DNA of 64,000 nucleotides, taken from Brassica napus. Its lineage: Eukaryota > Streptophyta > Magnoliopsida > Brassicales > Brassicaceae. Numbering within the stretch: the stretch's first letter is position 1; every line of letters starts with the position of its first letter. Below, in pieces: positions 44,257-56,700 of this stretch. The notes beneath the pieces were generated by a model. It had not been told where the DNA came from, did no database searches, and worked only from the letters and a program-made list of their open reading frames with translations. The position numbers and the translations under genes were made by a program. The DNA is taken from assembly GCF_020379485.1 (NCBI RefSeq), contig NC_063452.1, positions 59,417,338 to 59,481,337 of the forward strand, written 5' to 3'.

Positions 44257-47200
44257 ATGAGCAACTTCGGGGACTTGAATCCGGTCTTCTCAGCGTCGGG
44301 TCGAAGCACCAATAACCCTGACCCGGCTTTCAATTCGCGTCTCTCGAAGCCGAGATTCTCCAAGGTCAGAAGGCAAGTCAAGCCTGTGATGAAACCCTCC
44401 TCCGTCACCTCCGATTCCTTGCCTGCTCATCAGGGATTCAACCCCTTTCTCTACCGCGGATCTCCCGACGACGCCGGATTTGGCGGCCGCAGCGTTCGCG
44501 AAGGTTTTGTGTTTGGAGGATCGAGCTCTGGTGACCAAGTTTTGGAGGATTTGGGGAAGCTGAAGATTGAGGTTGATGATGTGCATTTTGATTCTAGGCT
44601 TCCTGGTGATATGCAGAATCTCAATATCAAGGATTCTCGTTCCAATGCGGGTAGGAACGTGGATGATGATGAGCTTCAATCTCTCTTGAGGAATAAACTC
44701 AATCTTGATCCCAGCAAAGATAATAGCTTTGGTTCTTCTTCTTCTTCGTGGAGTTCAGGTGGACATGTGATCCATGAAGGTTTGGAGAAGTTGAATATCT
44801 CAGAGAAGGCGATGATTCATAATGCCAAAGCCAAAGCATCAATGGATTATGTTGGAGGAGGTATAGCTACTGATGGGATCAACATACGGCATGCATCAGC
44901 TCAGAACGTTTCGGCAGAATCACTTCAGGGAAGTGGAAGTGAGAAGAAAGTTCATGGCTTTAGCAGTTCATGTCCGATGAACTATAGTTTTGTAGGTACA
45001 GAACCGCCTAGAAACGCTCATGATGCGACGACCTCTACAGTAAATCCTCCCGAGTTCAGTTTTTCGAGTAATGGAAAGAGTGGGGGGACCAATTTTATGG
45101 AGTTCAAGACCCCCAATTTGAAGCCAAATCCTTTTTCTAGCTTGGACCAGAAACTGGGGTTCAATGCAAAGAAGGACAATGTTGGTGCCTCAAGAGGGAG
45201 AAGGAAAGGGGTTAAGCAGCCTGTGAAAGTCCAGCTTAATATTGGAAATGAATTTGCTTTTGCTGAAAGTGCGTTTCCACAAGGAACGAGCGAGGTTTCT
45301 GATTCTTATTCACCAATGGATGTATCTCCTTATGAGGAGACTGCAGATTCTAGAGACTTCTCTGCTGGATCAGATCAGTTTGCGAATCCTGACAACATAC
45401 CTCCTTCTGCTTTAAATGATGCGTTTGATGCAGAGCTAGCTGCTGCAACCGAACGTATGGACATAAACGAGGAGGATGAAGTTAATAACAATCAAGCTGA
45501 GGGACTTAATACTGGCGAATGTGCTGAGGGTGATGACCTTGCTGAAGATTCTATATCTGGGGCTGAAACGGAAAGTTTTAAAACAGCAGCGGAAGAGATG
45601 GAAACTAGTAGTGATACTTTCGCCTCAGCTTCAGAAAGTGAGGTTACTTCAAGCTATAGGCCTGATAGGCAAGAAAATGACAACCACCCCCTGTTTAATT
45701 CAAATGCTGCTAGCTCCAGCTTTACCTTTTCTGCTTCATCGTTTTCCGGAGTGCAAGGGCAACAATCAACGTCTAAGCGTATCAGCAGGAAGAAGTATCC
45801 AGTTCCACTTGGGCAGGATCCATATATCTTAATTCCAAATGCTTCATCATTCAAATCTTCACAACACTCGCCGGTAACTGGTGTTCAGTCACACCTGTCC
45901 ATGGGGAAACCCAGTGAAAGGGATCCGTTTACTCGTCTACAAAAGCCTATTAATAATTCTGTGATGGACAAAGCACGAGACGAAAAAGATGCGTCTAATG
46001 CAGCGCAAGAAGCATGTGAAAAATGGCGATTAAGGTTGTTTACAAGTTTCTCAGTGCCCATTTTAGTGTTCTGATTGTCTAGTTGTTATCGTTGCTTGCT
46101 TGACTTCTATCTTTATGTTTATCTGACCTTTTTTCAATGCCTTTTCTCCAGAGGAAACAATGCTTACAAAAATGAAGATCTTTCCAGAGCTGAGGAATCT
46201 TACAGTCAAGGGATAGATTCAGTGCCTAAAATCGAGACGTCTAGAAACTGTCTCAGGGCACTGATGCTTTGCTACAGCAACCGTGCTGCAACACGCATGG
46301 CCCTTGGAAGAATGAGAGAAGCAATAGCAGATTGTACGATGGCTTCTTCAATAGACCCCAACTTCCTTAAAGTCCAAGTCCGAGCTGGAAAGTAAGAATC
46401 GACCTTCCTTAAACCTTCTTATATTTCATAACGAGCCAAGATAAACATTATTGGCAACTTTAAGATTTTGATACGAGAGCTTGAACTGGGAAATGAATGA
46501 TGTGATATTTTCTCTTGTGTGCAATAAGCTTAAGCTGCCTGGGCTACCTTGCTAGTCATGCTCGTCCTCAGTTAGCAATTATAACTTTTCTTACAATGTC
46601 TTATTGGCTGATTTGGGATTTTTCTTCGTAGTTGTTATCTTTCACTTGGGGAGATTGAAGACGCATCCAGGTACTTTAAAAAATGCTTGCAAACTGGAAG
46701 TGACATCTGCGTGGACCGCAAAATCAGTGTAGAGGCTTCTGAAGGTCTACAAAAGGCACAGGTAGAGTTCTCTCTTCTTTTGAAGGGACCCAATGTTATT
46801 TGTAAATTTTTCTTGTTTATGAAATAGCATATGATAGCAGGACACTTGTCGGACACTTATTTTTCCAAAGGCCTTATTTGTAGATTGGATCTTATAATTT
46901 ATATTAGTTGATTCAGGATCTGGACTGAACCATACTAATTGTATGGCTGATGTTTTTCATTGAGATGCGTGGCTATAGAATTACGTTATGCTATGGTGTT
47001 TAGTTGTTTCTTATTACATGATGGAGATTGATCATCCTTCTATTTGCTGCGCAGAATTTGATATCTGTATCAGAATCTCTTTCTTTAGTATTATACTGTA
47101 TCCAGTTAAATATTTTCTGCATATTCTCAAATAGAAGACTGGCATTTACACATTCTTCTTTCTGACTAGTCAATATTGTTTTTGTCTTGCAGAGAGTTTC

Positions 47201-49443
47201 GGAATGCATGCATGAAGCTGGCTGTCGTTTGCAGCTCAGAACATCAACTGATGCTGAGAAAGCTTTGGAAATATTGGAAGAAGCTCTGCTGATAAGTCCA
47301 TACTCTGAAAACTTACTCATCATGAAAGGAGAGGCGCTTTTGATGGTATGTTTCACTCATCGTCAGAGTATCACTTGAAAGTGTTCATTTTAAAACGTCA
47401 GAGAAATATGAGTAGGAAACTATGAAATTCATACAGGAAAATATAAAAAAACCTGCTTTCTTTATATTTTGCTACAGCTTGAGAAGTATGAAGCATCAAT
47501 AAAGCTTTGTGAGCAGACAATTGATTTGGCTGGAAAGAATTCTCTTCCCGTAGATGCTAATAAATACCCAGATTCTGATGACACTCCCAAGGATATAAAC
47601 TTTGGAATCTGGCGGTGTCGTCTCATGCTTAAATCATATTTCCATATGGGAAAGCTTGAGGAGGCGATTAATTCTCTAGAGAAGCAAGAACAATTACTAT
47701 CTGCTACAAAAAGGTGATTCAGATGCACTCCTTTTACGTTTATTTTTGTTAGATGAGATGAAATCTGACAGGTCTCGTCTTTGCACTCCGATACAGAGAT
47801 GGACACAAACCTCTTGAATCCTTCATCCCTTTGGCTGCTACCATACGTGAGTTGTTGCGCCTTAAGGTATTTTCTACCTCCTCGGAGCAAGCCCCTCCTT
47901 TTCACCTTGACCTGTGAGCTAGTTGTATATATATAAAGACATCGCATTAGGTCTGCATTTTTCTCACTTTTGTTACCGTTTTGATATTCCTACCAAATCG
48001 CAGTCGGCAGGGAATGAAGCATTTAAGTCTGGACGACACGCTGAAGCAGTTGAACATTACACAGCAGCCTTGTCGTGCAACGTGGAATCACGTTCTTTTA
48101 CAGCTGTGTGTTTCTGTAATCGTTCTGCGGCATATAAAGCTCTTGGTCAACTCTCTGACGCCATTGCAGACTGCAGTCTTGCCATTGCTCTCGACCAAAA
48201 TTACTCAAAGGTTTTCTTCCTTAGCAAATTTCCTTATTTGGTTTGTTCTGTTGCGTTTCTGCTGCCCACAACATGTAGTTGGAAGGTCTCAGTGTCATTG
48301 TAGAACACTTGTATAGAAATATTTGGCTGCGAGTCTTTTATGAATTAATCCTATTGTCTAAAAAAGTACTCCATTATGTCACTTAATTTGTTTATCCTTT
48401 TCTATTTTTTCCTCAGGCTATTTCTAGACGGGCCACGTTGTTCGAGATGCTGAGGGATTATGGACAGGCGGCGAGTGACATGCATAGATATGTGAATATT
48501 CTAACCAAGCAAATGGAGGAGAAAACCTCTGGGATTCACGACAGAGTAACTAATTTGGCCAACGACATTAGACAAGCTCGTATGCGACTTTCTGAACTGG
48601 AAGAGAAATCAAGGAAAGAAACTTCGTTGGATATGTACCTCGTCTTGTAAGTAGACTATCCTGCTTATTTGATTTTATTTCGCCAATGTCTGCGTTACAT
48701 GCTCTAGTTCGTATATGAGTTGAATGTCAATGCTTTGCTAATTAGAATGGGACCTACTTTGTGGCAGGGGTGTAGTGCCATCATGCTCTGCTTCAGATAT
48801 CAGAAAGGCATATAGGAAGGCCGCACTCAAACACCATCCCGACAAGGTATTTCATATGCTGAAACTGTTTACTTTTGCGAGCTTGTGGATTCAGCTCTAT
48901 TGCGGAAAGCAAACAGCTGCAGACTATTATAAGTGCTTAATTTTTTTTAAACTTGTTGAAGGCTGGTCAGTCTTTGACAAGAAACGAGAGTAAAGATGAG
49001 AGATTATGGAAGGAGATAGGAGAAGAAGTACGCAGAGATACTGATAAACTATTTAAAATGATTGGAGAAGCGTATGCTGTGCTTTCAGACCCTGCAAAGG
49101 TAAAAACATCTCAACAAATAAACACGTTGCAGCTCTCTTTTCATTTTCTCGTCTGGGAATTAAAAAAATGTGATTTGAGTTTTTGAATTAAGTTTGACAT
49201 TTATATCTGGTATTTATGTTCTTGTGCTACTTATTGCAGCGTTCTCAGTATGATCTTGAAGAAGAGATGCAAAATTCACAAAGGAGACGTGATGGAGCGA
49301 GCACATCTGGAGCAGAGCCAGATGTTAATTATCCTTTCAGTAACAGTAGAAGAAACTGGAGAGAAGGATGGAGTTCTTCACGTAGGGAACCATCAGGTCC
49401 GAGATGGTTTGAACAAAACCGATCAAACAGATACCCCTTGTAA
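44257..49443 (+). CDS. TPR16: TPR and J-domain co-chaperone, TPR16-like
   Basis: Eleven exons: 44257-46034, 46152-46391, 46632-46761, 47193-47345, 47478-47713, 47797-47866, 48004-48210, 48417-48646, 48768-48846, 48962-49099 and 49240-49443. Total is 3465 nt, 1154 residues. The first 590 residues are disordered, rich in Ser, Asn and Gly, with NFGDLNPVFSASGRS at the start and RKKYPVPLGQDPY near the end. TPR helices follow: GNNAYKNEDLSRAEESYSQG, NRAATRMALGRMREAIADC, then GNEAFKSGRHAEAVEHYTAA and NRSAAYKALGQLSDAIADC. The J domain sits near residues 1010-1095, with YRKAALKHHPDK holding the HPD motif that stimulates Hsp70. It likely presents clients to Hsp70/Hsp90 in the cytosol or nucleus. Exon count and layout fit AT5G12430 and its paralogue TPR15. 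Confidence 0.9.
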
Positions 49444-50052
49444 CTGTAGAGCATCTCCAAGATATCTCTTTGACCAAAATCATCACCAGCAAAAGTTTTT
49501 GTGGCCTCCTATGCAAATACACAGCTTAATACGGAGTGGATAAAATATTAGAAGATGCTCAGATTCATGGAGAAGAGAGAATACACATAACAGGATAAAG
49601 ATGGAAATACTTGTGATGCAGAGAATTTTTGCTCAGGTAATGGAGAAAAAGGAGAACTCTTTCTATCTGTATAATCGTTTTGTTCGTGAGGTAGACTTAA
49701 CTTCTCCACTGTCTAATACGTTGAAGCAACGTTGGTTGTACAGATCACAGGGAAACGTAAAGTGAGTGATTGAAAGAGACTTGCAAATAACAGATTTCAT
49801 GTTATAGCTTTCTTTTATACTTCTTTGGTGATGTTTAAAATGGTGTGTCATGGGGACTTGAGAAAGACAAGGCGGTCTCTCTCGTTTGCAGTTCTTGTTT
49901 AATCCTTTTGATTGTAGAGATTCTTTCAATTCATTGACTTGTGAAAAAAACAGATTTGATTTTGCATCGAGTTATATTAGTTGAGGATTTTCTTATACTT
50001 TATTTTTTTTATTTATCTACTTGTGCAGATAGTGAATAAATTGAGTTGAATC
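49444..50052. other. 3-prime flank of the TPR/J gene
   Basis: No coding region is seen. The stretch likely holds the 3-prime untranslated region. In Arabidopsis a wax-ester synthase-like gene (AT5G12420, from memory) lies between the TPR16 and THUMP genes; no trace of it was recognised here. Confidence 0.5.
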
Positions 50053-50749
50053 CTATGTTACATGGAAACGGAAGCGGATACGTGGAAGCGGAAGCGTAAG
50101 GAAGCGCAGAAGCGAGATTTTTTAAAATATTAGGAAGCGGGTACGTGTTGGAAGCGTATATCCATATATAAATATATTTATATATTTATATATTTATATA
50201 TTTATATATTTATATATATATGTAAAATTTTAAAAAAATTAGGACTAAAACTTATATGATTTAAATTTGAAATAAAACATTTATTCATTTATAATAATTT
50301 TGAAATGATTTTATATTAAAACTGTAAAAATACATATAAATTATGTTTACAGAAAATATTATATTAATTATTTTTAATACTTCATAAATAATTGACACAA
50401 TATGTTTCAATATGTGCTATATCTTTAATAAAAAATCTCAATGCATAAAGATAATTTATAGTATTATTTTTGATATTTGTATATTTATAACTCAATATTC
50501 ATTACTATTAATTTTTTTTATTTTATATAGATGAAAACTATGGTTTTATATTTTATTGATATACATTGTATTTTTTTTTAAACGGAAGCGTGATTCCAAA
50601 ACGGAATCATAAGCTTCCAACAGGTTTTTAAATAGAATATTTTAGAAACGTTTTGGAAGCGAGATTCCGCAAGCTTCCACGAGGTTCCGATTCTGATTCC
50701 GGTTCCGAAGCGGGAAGCGGACGTCCGATGAAGCTTCCGTGCAACGTAG
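50053..50749. mobile_element. hAT-like MITE with GGAAGCG words
   Basis: The left end CTATGTTACATGGAAACGGAAGC pairs with the right end GCTTCCGTGCAACGTAG. GTTGAATC occurs on both sides exactly (50045-50052 and 50750-50757), an 8-bp hAT target duplication. The arms are full of GGAAGCG and CTTCC words. The 697-bp body includes a TATATTTA tandem run at 50165-50220. Non-coding. Confidence 0.85.
50165..50222. repeat. (TATATATTTA)n short tandem repeat
   Basis: About five near-identical 10-bp units of TATATATTTA type within the hAT-like MITE, ending in alternating TA. Confidence 0.8.
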
Positions 50750-50757
50750 GTTGAATC

Positions 50758-51136
50758 ATATATTAAAGAGCATTTGATATCACCTCCAAAATTCATCTTG
50801 TTTATGGGCTAGTGTTAAAAGGTTTTTGAAGTTCTTAACGACATTGTCAAACTTGACGAAAAACATATTTTTTGCTGAGTTGTCAGGTACTACACATGCA
50901 AAATCCATACTATTATTTTGCCGGCCAACTAGTACATGCAAAAATCCATATACAAATGTCTTTTTAATATTTATAAAAAATTCTATAAATCTATATATTC
51001 ATGTATTGAAGCCCGTAAAGAAATATGTTTTACTAAAGGGTCAAGACTAAAAGCCCAAGAGGCCCACACAGGCATGCATGACCTAAGTAATGTTTCGACT
51101 GAAAACTCAGAAAAGACCTTTCTCCGTCTCCGACCG
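50758..51136 (+). promoter_or_regulatory. Promoter and leader of the THUMP gene
   Basis: Spacer between the MITE and the THUMP start codon. GGCCCA at about 51060 resembles the TCP/site-II type motif frequent in promoters of plant ribosome and translation genes. The CTTTCTCCGTCTCCGACCG leader is just before the ATG. The assignment is by position and motif only. Confidence 0.4.
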
Positions 51137-52864
51137 ATGGCTACCGGTGACCAGAGCAAGAAGAGAAAGCAGCGTTACCTCCCTCAGAACGTATTCATTC
51201 TCACTATCTTATGTTCCCACACTATGTCTTGTCTATGAATTTGCGCCTAATTTTTTTACTTGATTGTTGTTGCAGAGACCAGCAAAGAAGAAGGGAGCTT
51301 ACCCTTTGAAGCCAGGGGTTCAAGGTTTTTTCATCTCTTGCGATGGCGGACGCGAATACCAAGCTTCTCAGGAAGCTATTAACGTCATTGATTCCGTAAA
51401 GTTTCTCTCTTTTATTCCTTAAATTGATTCAATCTCTCACTAGTGAGTTAGTTGTTCATATTTTGCTTAGCTTCACTGTTTCGGTCCTCGTAAAGTTGAT
51501 TTCTTTTCCATGTTTCTGAGCTTGAGTAGCTCTTTAAACCTTTTGAGTGTTTCTTAATTGTAAATCTATTCATGTCACAGTTTTTTGAGGAGCTAATGCA
51601 TGGGACTGGCTTGAAAATGAATTCTTCTGGGGTGCTTGAGAACCCAATTAACAAAAAGGTCACATTTTCCTATAGCGAGGATGAGGATGAAGAGGAAGAT
51701 GATGAGGGTAGTAATGACAAGGAAGAGGAGAACAAAGAGGTTGGGGATAAGGAAGAAGTGAGTGAAGGCGGTAATAAACAGGTGGATGAGAAAGAATTAA
51801 CAAGCGAAGGTTCATGTAAAGTCAAACAAACTGAAAAGGACGAAGAAAAAGAAGAAGAGAAACAAGAGAATGTTGTTGAAGAAGAACCTCCAAAAAAGAA
51901 GCCATGTGTGGAAGAAGCAACTGCATCAGCAAAAGTAAATGGAAATGCAGAGAAGTCTATTGATAAGTTGATTGATGCTGAACTAAAAGAGCTCGGTGAC
52001 AAGAGTAAGGTATGCTGTTATCTTGAGTGTATGTCTTTAAGTCTTTGGGGATCATAAGTGTCTTATTAACCGTTTTGCTTTCTTCATTCTTACAGAGACG
52101 ATTTATGAAGTTAGATCCTGGTTGCAACGGTATTGTCTTCATCCAAATGAAAAGGAGAGATGGTGACCCAAGTCCCAAAGATATTGTCCAGCATGCAATG
52201 ACTTCTGCTGCTGCAACCAAAAAACATATGTCAAGGTTTGATCTTCCTAACTAAGCTCCATCATACTAAGAACTCTATAACTCTTATACCTTTGTCGGAT
52301 TTTTGCTAATATACTATCTTGCGATGCTTAGGTTCATCCTAAGAATTTTACCAATTGAAGTGGCGTGTTATCCTTCAGAGGAAGAGATTTCAAGAGCCAT
52401 CAAGCCTCTTGTAGAACACTACTTTCCCGTTGAGACTGATAACCCCCGGAAAGTAATAAATACTATCAGCAACTTCTTTTGTATTCCCTTCTTAGCTTCT
52501 AAAATGCTTATTACCTCTCTCTTTCACCGTTATTGCAGTTTGCTGTGTTGTATGGAGCACGTGCGAACACAGGCCTTGATAGGATGAAAATAATAAACAC
52601 TGTGGCGAAGTCAATTCCTGCCCCTCACAAAGTTGATTTGAACAACCCGGAGATGTCTATCGTGGTTGAAATTGTTAAGGTGAGAGCAAGGATACAATGT
52701 TGATGTCTAAGTTTTTTGCATTAACAAAGTGACTGGTTGGTTTTATCAACTCAATATCGGATTTTTTGTGTTGTAATTTACAGACAGTGTGCTTGATTGG
52801 AGTGGTGGAGAAGTACAAGGAGCTGGCTAAGTACAATCTCAGGCAGCTCACGTCGACCAAGTGA
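51137..52864 (+). CDS. THUMP domain-containing protein, Tan1/THUMPD1-like
   Basis: Seven exons: 51137-51190, 51276-51395, 51581-52009, 52096-52235, 52332-52452, 52539-52679 and 52784-52864. Total is 1086 nt, 361 residues. It starts MATGDQSKKRKQRYL with a basic N-terminus, then LKPGVQGFFISCDGGRE and a helix QASQEAINVIDSFFEEL. A long acidic and Lys-rich insert follows (about residues 85-185, including EDEDEEEDDEG). The THUMP fold comes after it: RRFMKLDPGCNGIVFIQMK, RFILRILPIEVACYPS, and the C-terminal NTGLDRMKIINTVAKSIP with VDLNNPEMSIVVEIVK. This order matches yeast Tan1/human THUMPD1, the tRNA-binding adaptor for N4-acetylcytidine formation with the NAT10/Kre33 acetylase. That role is inferred from the family. 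It corresponds to AT5G12410 from memory. Confidence 0.88.
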
Positions 52865-53725
52865 TGCAAACTTTATGTTTCTGCTATGTTTTGTTTACTC
52901 AAAGACTAAAGATGCTTTGTGTTTTTACTTGTAGTGTCACAGAGTTTCCTAGTTTTCACTTTTTTAAAATGGATGAAGTTTGTCTTTAGATCCTCGACAT
53001 TGTCTGATCAATAAACATTTTTCTTTGATGAAACTGTTCCGACTGTCTAGCATCAAAAATGTGATTTGATTTTGTTGAATCAAACAAAATCATAAGTTTT
53101 TAAGGAACTAAATTTGAGTTGTGTACCTCATCTGCTCTTGGTAATTCCATTTCAAGAAGACAAAAATCAAGTTGAGCGAGAACTTCCGCAGTTACCTCAT
53201 GATCTCAAGCACAGTAATAAGACAAAAGAGTTGCGAGAAGAACCAAAATGCAGATGAAGAGAGAAAGGTTGCAAAATTAAATTTGAAAAAGCTAACAAAC
53301 ACCATTTACCAAAGTATTTCGATAGAAAATGGATTCAACATTCTTTATTACATACTTTCACTTGTTTACCAAGTTCCTCCATTATAAAAAGAAAAAGAAA
53401 AAGAAAAAGAAATCAAATGAGATAAATTATCTCTGGTTCTTGAATTTCATATTTGTTCACTTAACTCTTTTAAGTCAAACACTTCACTTTAGTACCTACT
53501 CATCCAAGTTAGCAGTCCCAACAAGCCAAACTAACTTCATACTATCTCCAAACTGTTGCCTCTTCTGTTACTCCTTTCCCTTGATTCACTTACGCAATAC
53601 TCTTCTCCTAAAGACATCTCCAAGTTACACCTTCCCCTATCTAATTCTCCCAACTTGATCCCACCCTAAGAATATTCTATCATAACAAACTCACAGCTTA
53701 GGATGGGGCAAGGGAAGTAGTAAGA
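52865..53725. other. Convergent 3-prime regions of THUMP (+) and PHD/DDT (-) genes
   Basis: Both genes end toward this 860-bp spacer. AATAAA at about 53011 is a plausible polyadenylation signal for the THUMP gene. A purine-rich AAGAAA tandem tract lies at 53384-53412. Nothing coding is seen. Confidence 0.55.
53384..53412. repeat. (AAGAAA)n short tandem repeat
   Basis: Purine-only run of AAGAAA hexamers between the two convergent genes. Confidence 0.8.
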
Positions 53726-56700
53726 TTACATAGGTGGACATGAGGGTGAAGGCTTCTCTCGACAGATATGGCACCGGAATTCAATCACCATACTTGAATT
53801 CTTCTCGTTAATCCCACATGCATCTCCATGGTACCATTCTACAATCATTACAGCAAAAAAGAGAATAATAAGACTCGGAAAAAAAGGAAACTAGCTCCTG
53901 CAATTTTAATCATGATGAAAAAAGAAGGTTAGAAAGTGGTTTACTTTCACATTTTTCGCAGGCGATGAGAGTTGATCCGGATTCAGAGTCCATCGAGCCG
54001 CATAAACGACACTCACCTCGAACTTGAACAGAACCCGAGTTCTTCAAAGGTTTAGAACATCCATCTCTCCGGAACTTATTGATCCGTTCATCACCAGGCT
54101 CTCTTGATAAGCGGAGTCCATTCAACCAATAGGTCGAGCACCTTTCTTTTCTCTTAAGGGTTTTGGAATTCTCTTGTCTTGCTTTCTTAGCACTGCCTCT
54201 GTCTCCTTCAGTTTCCAGCTTCCGTTTCTCACTCCCTCCAGGAACTTGACTTTCATCCTGCAGCCGAACAACCTGCTTCGTTTGCCTGCCTGAACGTCGC
54301 AATGGTTTAGTTGCAACAGCCTTTTTATGTTTCTTTACCCTAAAGGATATTCTCCCTGCCTTCAGCCGAAGTGAGTTGCGAGCAGGTATGACCGTTTTAC
54401 GCTTTTGTGTCCGAGCTCCAGTTTTATTACGTTGACTCCCTGCGGGGCGCCTTCTTTTCTGTACGATGGGTTGTTCTTCTGCTAGCACTGCTCTTTTGCA
54501 TGGAAGACAGATGTACATGCCTTCCTCGTCCGCTCTCCTGATATGATCTTTGTGAAATGATTCTGAAATATTTATCATAGCTGATATCAATAAAAAGCTC
54601 AGACTAAAATAATATTTTCTATGAAAGAGCATGTTAGAAGTCACCTCTTGGTTAGGATTAAGTTAACTACTACTTACAATTCTATGGGCACCCTCACTCT
54701 CAAGTTATCTTTTCATTGAAATTTTTTAATTCATTCATATGCATTTTAAACATCACATTCAGTTCAAGAAGGTTTTGGGTAGCTCCGTTTGTGTTATGTA
54801 TAGGCTGGGTTCTTATTAGAGTACCTACACAAGCTTGGCTAAAAACTATCTAACAAAAAGAATCATTAAGAGAGACTCACTTTTGCAGATGTGGCACCAC
54901 GCAGCATCACTGTCATTGAAGAAAAACATACCAAAAAAATCAGTTAAGAAAGGTCATCATTACTTAACAGACAGACAAAGAAAAAACTACAAGATATGTT
55001 TTGAAGGTCGAATGTCATGCAATTAAGACAAGTGAAAAATCATTTTTAAGCGTAGTCAATATATGATTGTTATGCTAATCAAGACTAGAAAATTATGAAG
55101 GTAAAAAGGGTGGTGATAAGAACATACCTCAAAGGCACATGTTCCTTACATTGCTCACACAAAGAAGACTCGGATCTTTCTGCCCTTTCAAAAAGGCACG
55201 AGAATCCTTTTCTCTCTGAGGACCTTTCCCGTACTTTTTCTATCTCAGGGTGTCTAAAAGAGCCTCCTGGGTTACTAGTTTTTCGTACAGCTTTTCTCTC
55301 TTCAAATCCTTTCAGCAGATGTAAAGGCACATATGATTCATTCAGCCAGTACTCTCTTCTTTCACCCGAGGATTCTTCAATCATCCGACCATTCTTCAAT
55401 ACAACATCTGGAATATATCTGCTTTGAGAAATAGATCTCTTTTGACCAAAGTCAAGGAGATACTTAACAGTCTCTTCCTCTATGCACTTCCTACGGACAA
55501 TCACTTTTTTGAACAGCCTGGCAGATTTTTTGGATTCGTTGTCCGATGCAAGAAGAAGATGACTGTTCTCAATATCATCCCACTTTATGTGAGAGTGGAG
55601 TGTCCTCACCTGAAAACCACTGAATTGTTATAAAAGCATCCTACCAGTAGACAAAGTTATAGGACTCAACGGTACAGGAAATGATGTAAAACTGCAAATG
55701 CTAGTAAAATAACCATGTGAGTGACAAATTCAAAATAAATAAATCTGTAGAAAAAACTTAAAGGATCTCATTACCATCTACTGTATATTCATGCATAGGT
55801 CAAATGGAAACGGAAAATCTTGTCAGGATGTACCAATACACCCTTGGTAACTTCAATATTGGTATTTCTTTTCTATACCAACGAAACAAGAATTACATTC
55901 AGTCAAGTTTATATTACCTGAAAACCGAGCTGCTCTGAAGTCGTAGATGACTCAACAGCTGCTTCCCAGGCAACACGTCGGCTTCTCTTAGCGGGCTCTG
56001 AATTCTCAGTAGGATACATTATTCCTGGAATATTCACACTTCCACCTGCATAGTTAAGAGTGCATGAAGAATGAAGCAGCTAAATGGAAGTGAGGGAAAT
56101 ATTTAAAGACAGTAGAAGAACAAAATAGAGAAAAATGTAAACCTTGTCTAGCAGCATTCGAGACCAAAGAGCGAGGTAAAACCTTCCAGTTGAATAACTG
56201 CCGTGAAAGTCGGCCGCCTCTCCACCAACACATGGGCGATCCCCCATTATTCTTTGCAGTAGTATGGTTAACCCCAGACTCCAACGATGTCCCCCTTCTT
56301 TTACCAATGGTAGTCTTTGACGATGATCGTGTGGAAGCAATGAGAACATGTTTAGACGAGCCCATTTCTACGGCAGAATCGACATGGTTTAGCCACTGAG
56401 GTGAAAGAACAAGATGGTGCAAATTCGCCTCAAACTGCAAGTGTAATTCACAAAATCTTCATTAGGAAACGAAAAATTGATGCACACGTAGATTAATCAA
56501 TAATGGTACTACACAACAATCAAGTGCTCATGAAATCCTATTTAAAGACTTCTGAAGACAGTTTGATCAAATGGAGAAGAAGCAAAACATTCAACATCCC
56601 TAGCAACATTATTAAAGTGAATAGAAATTGATTAAGCGTTTTGTAATGATCATAGGAAGAAAGCAAACCGAAACTAACGTTTGCAAAATGAATATTTTGA

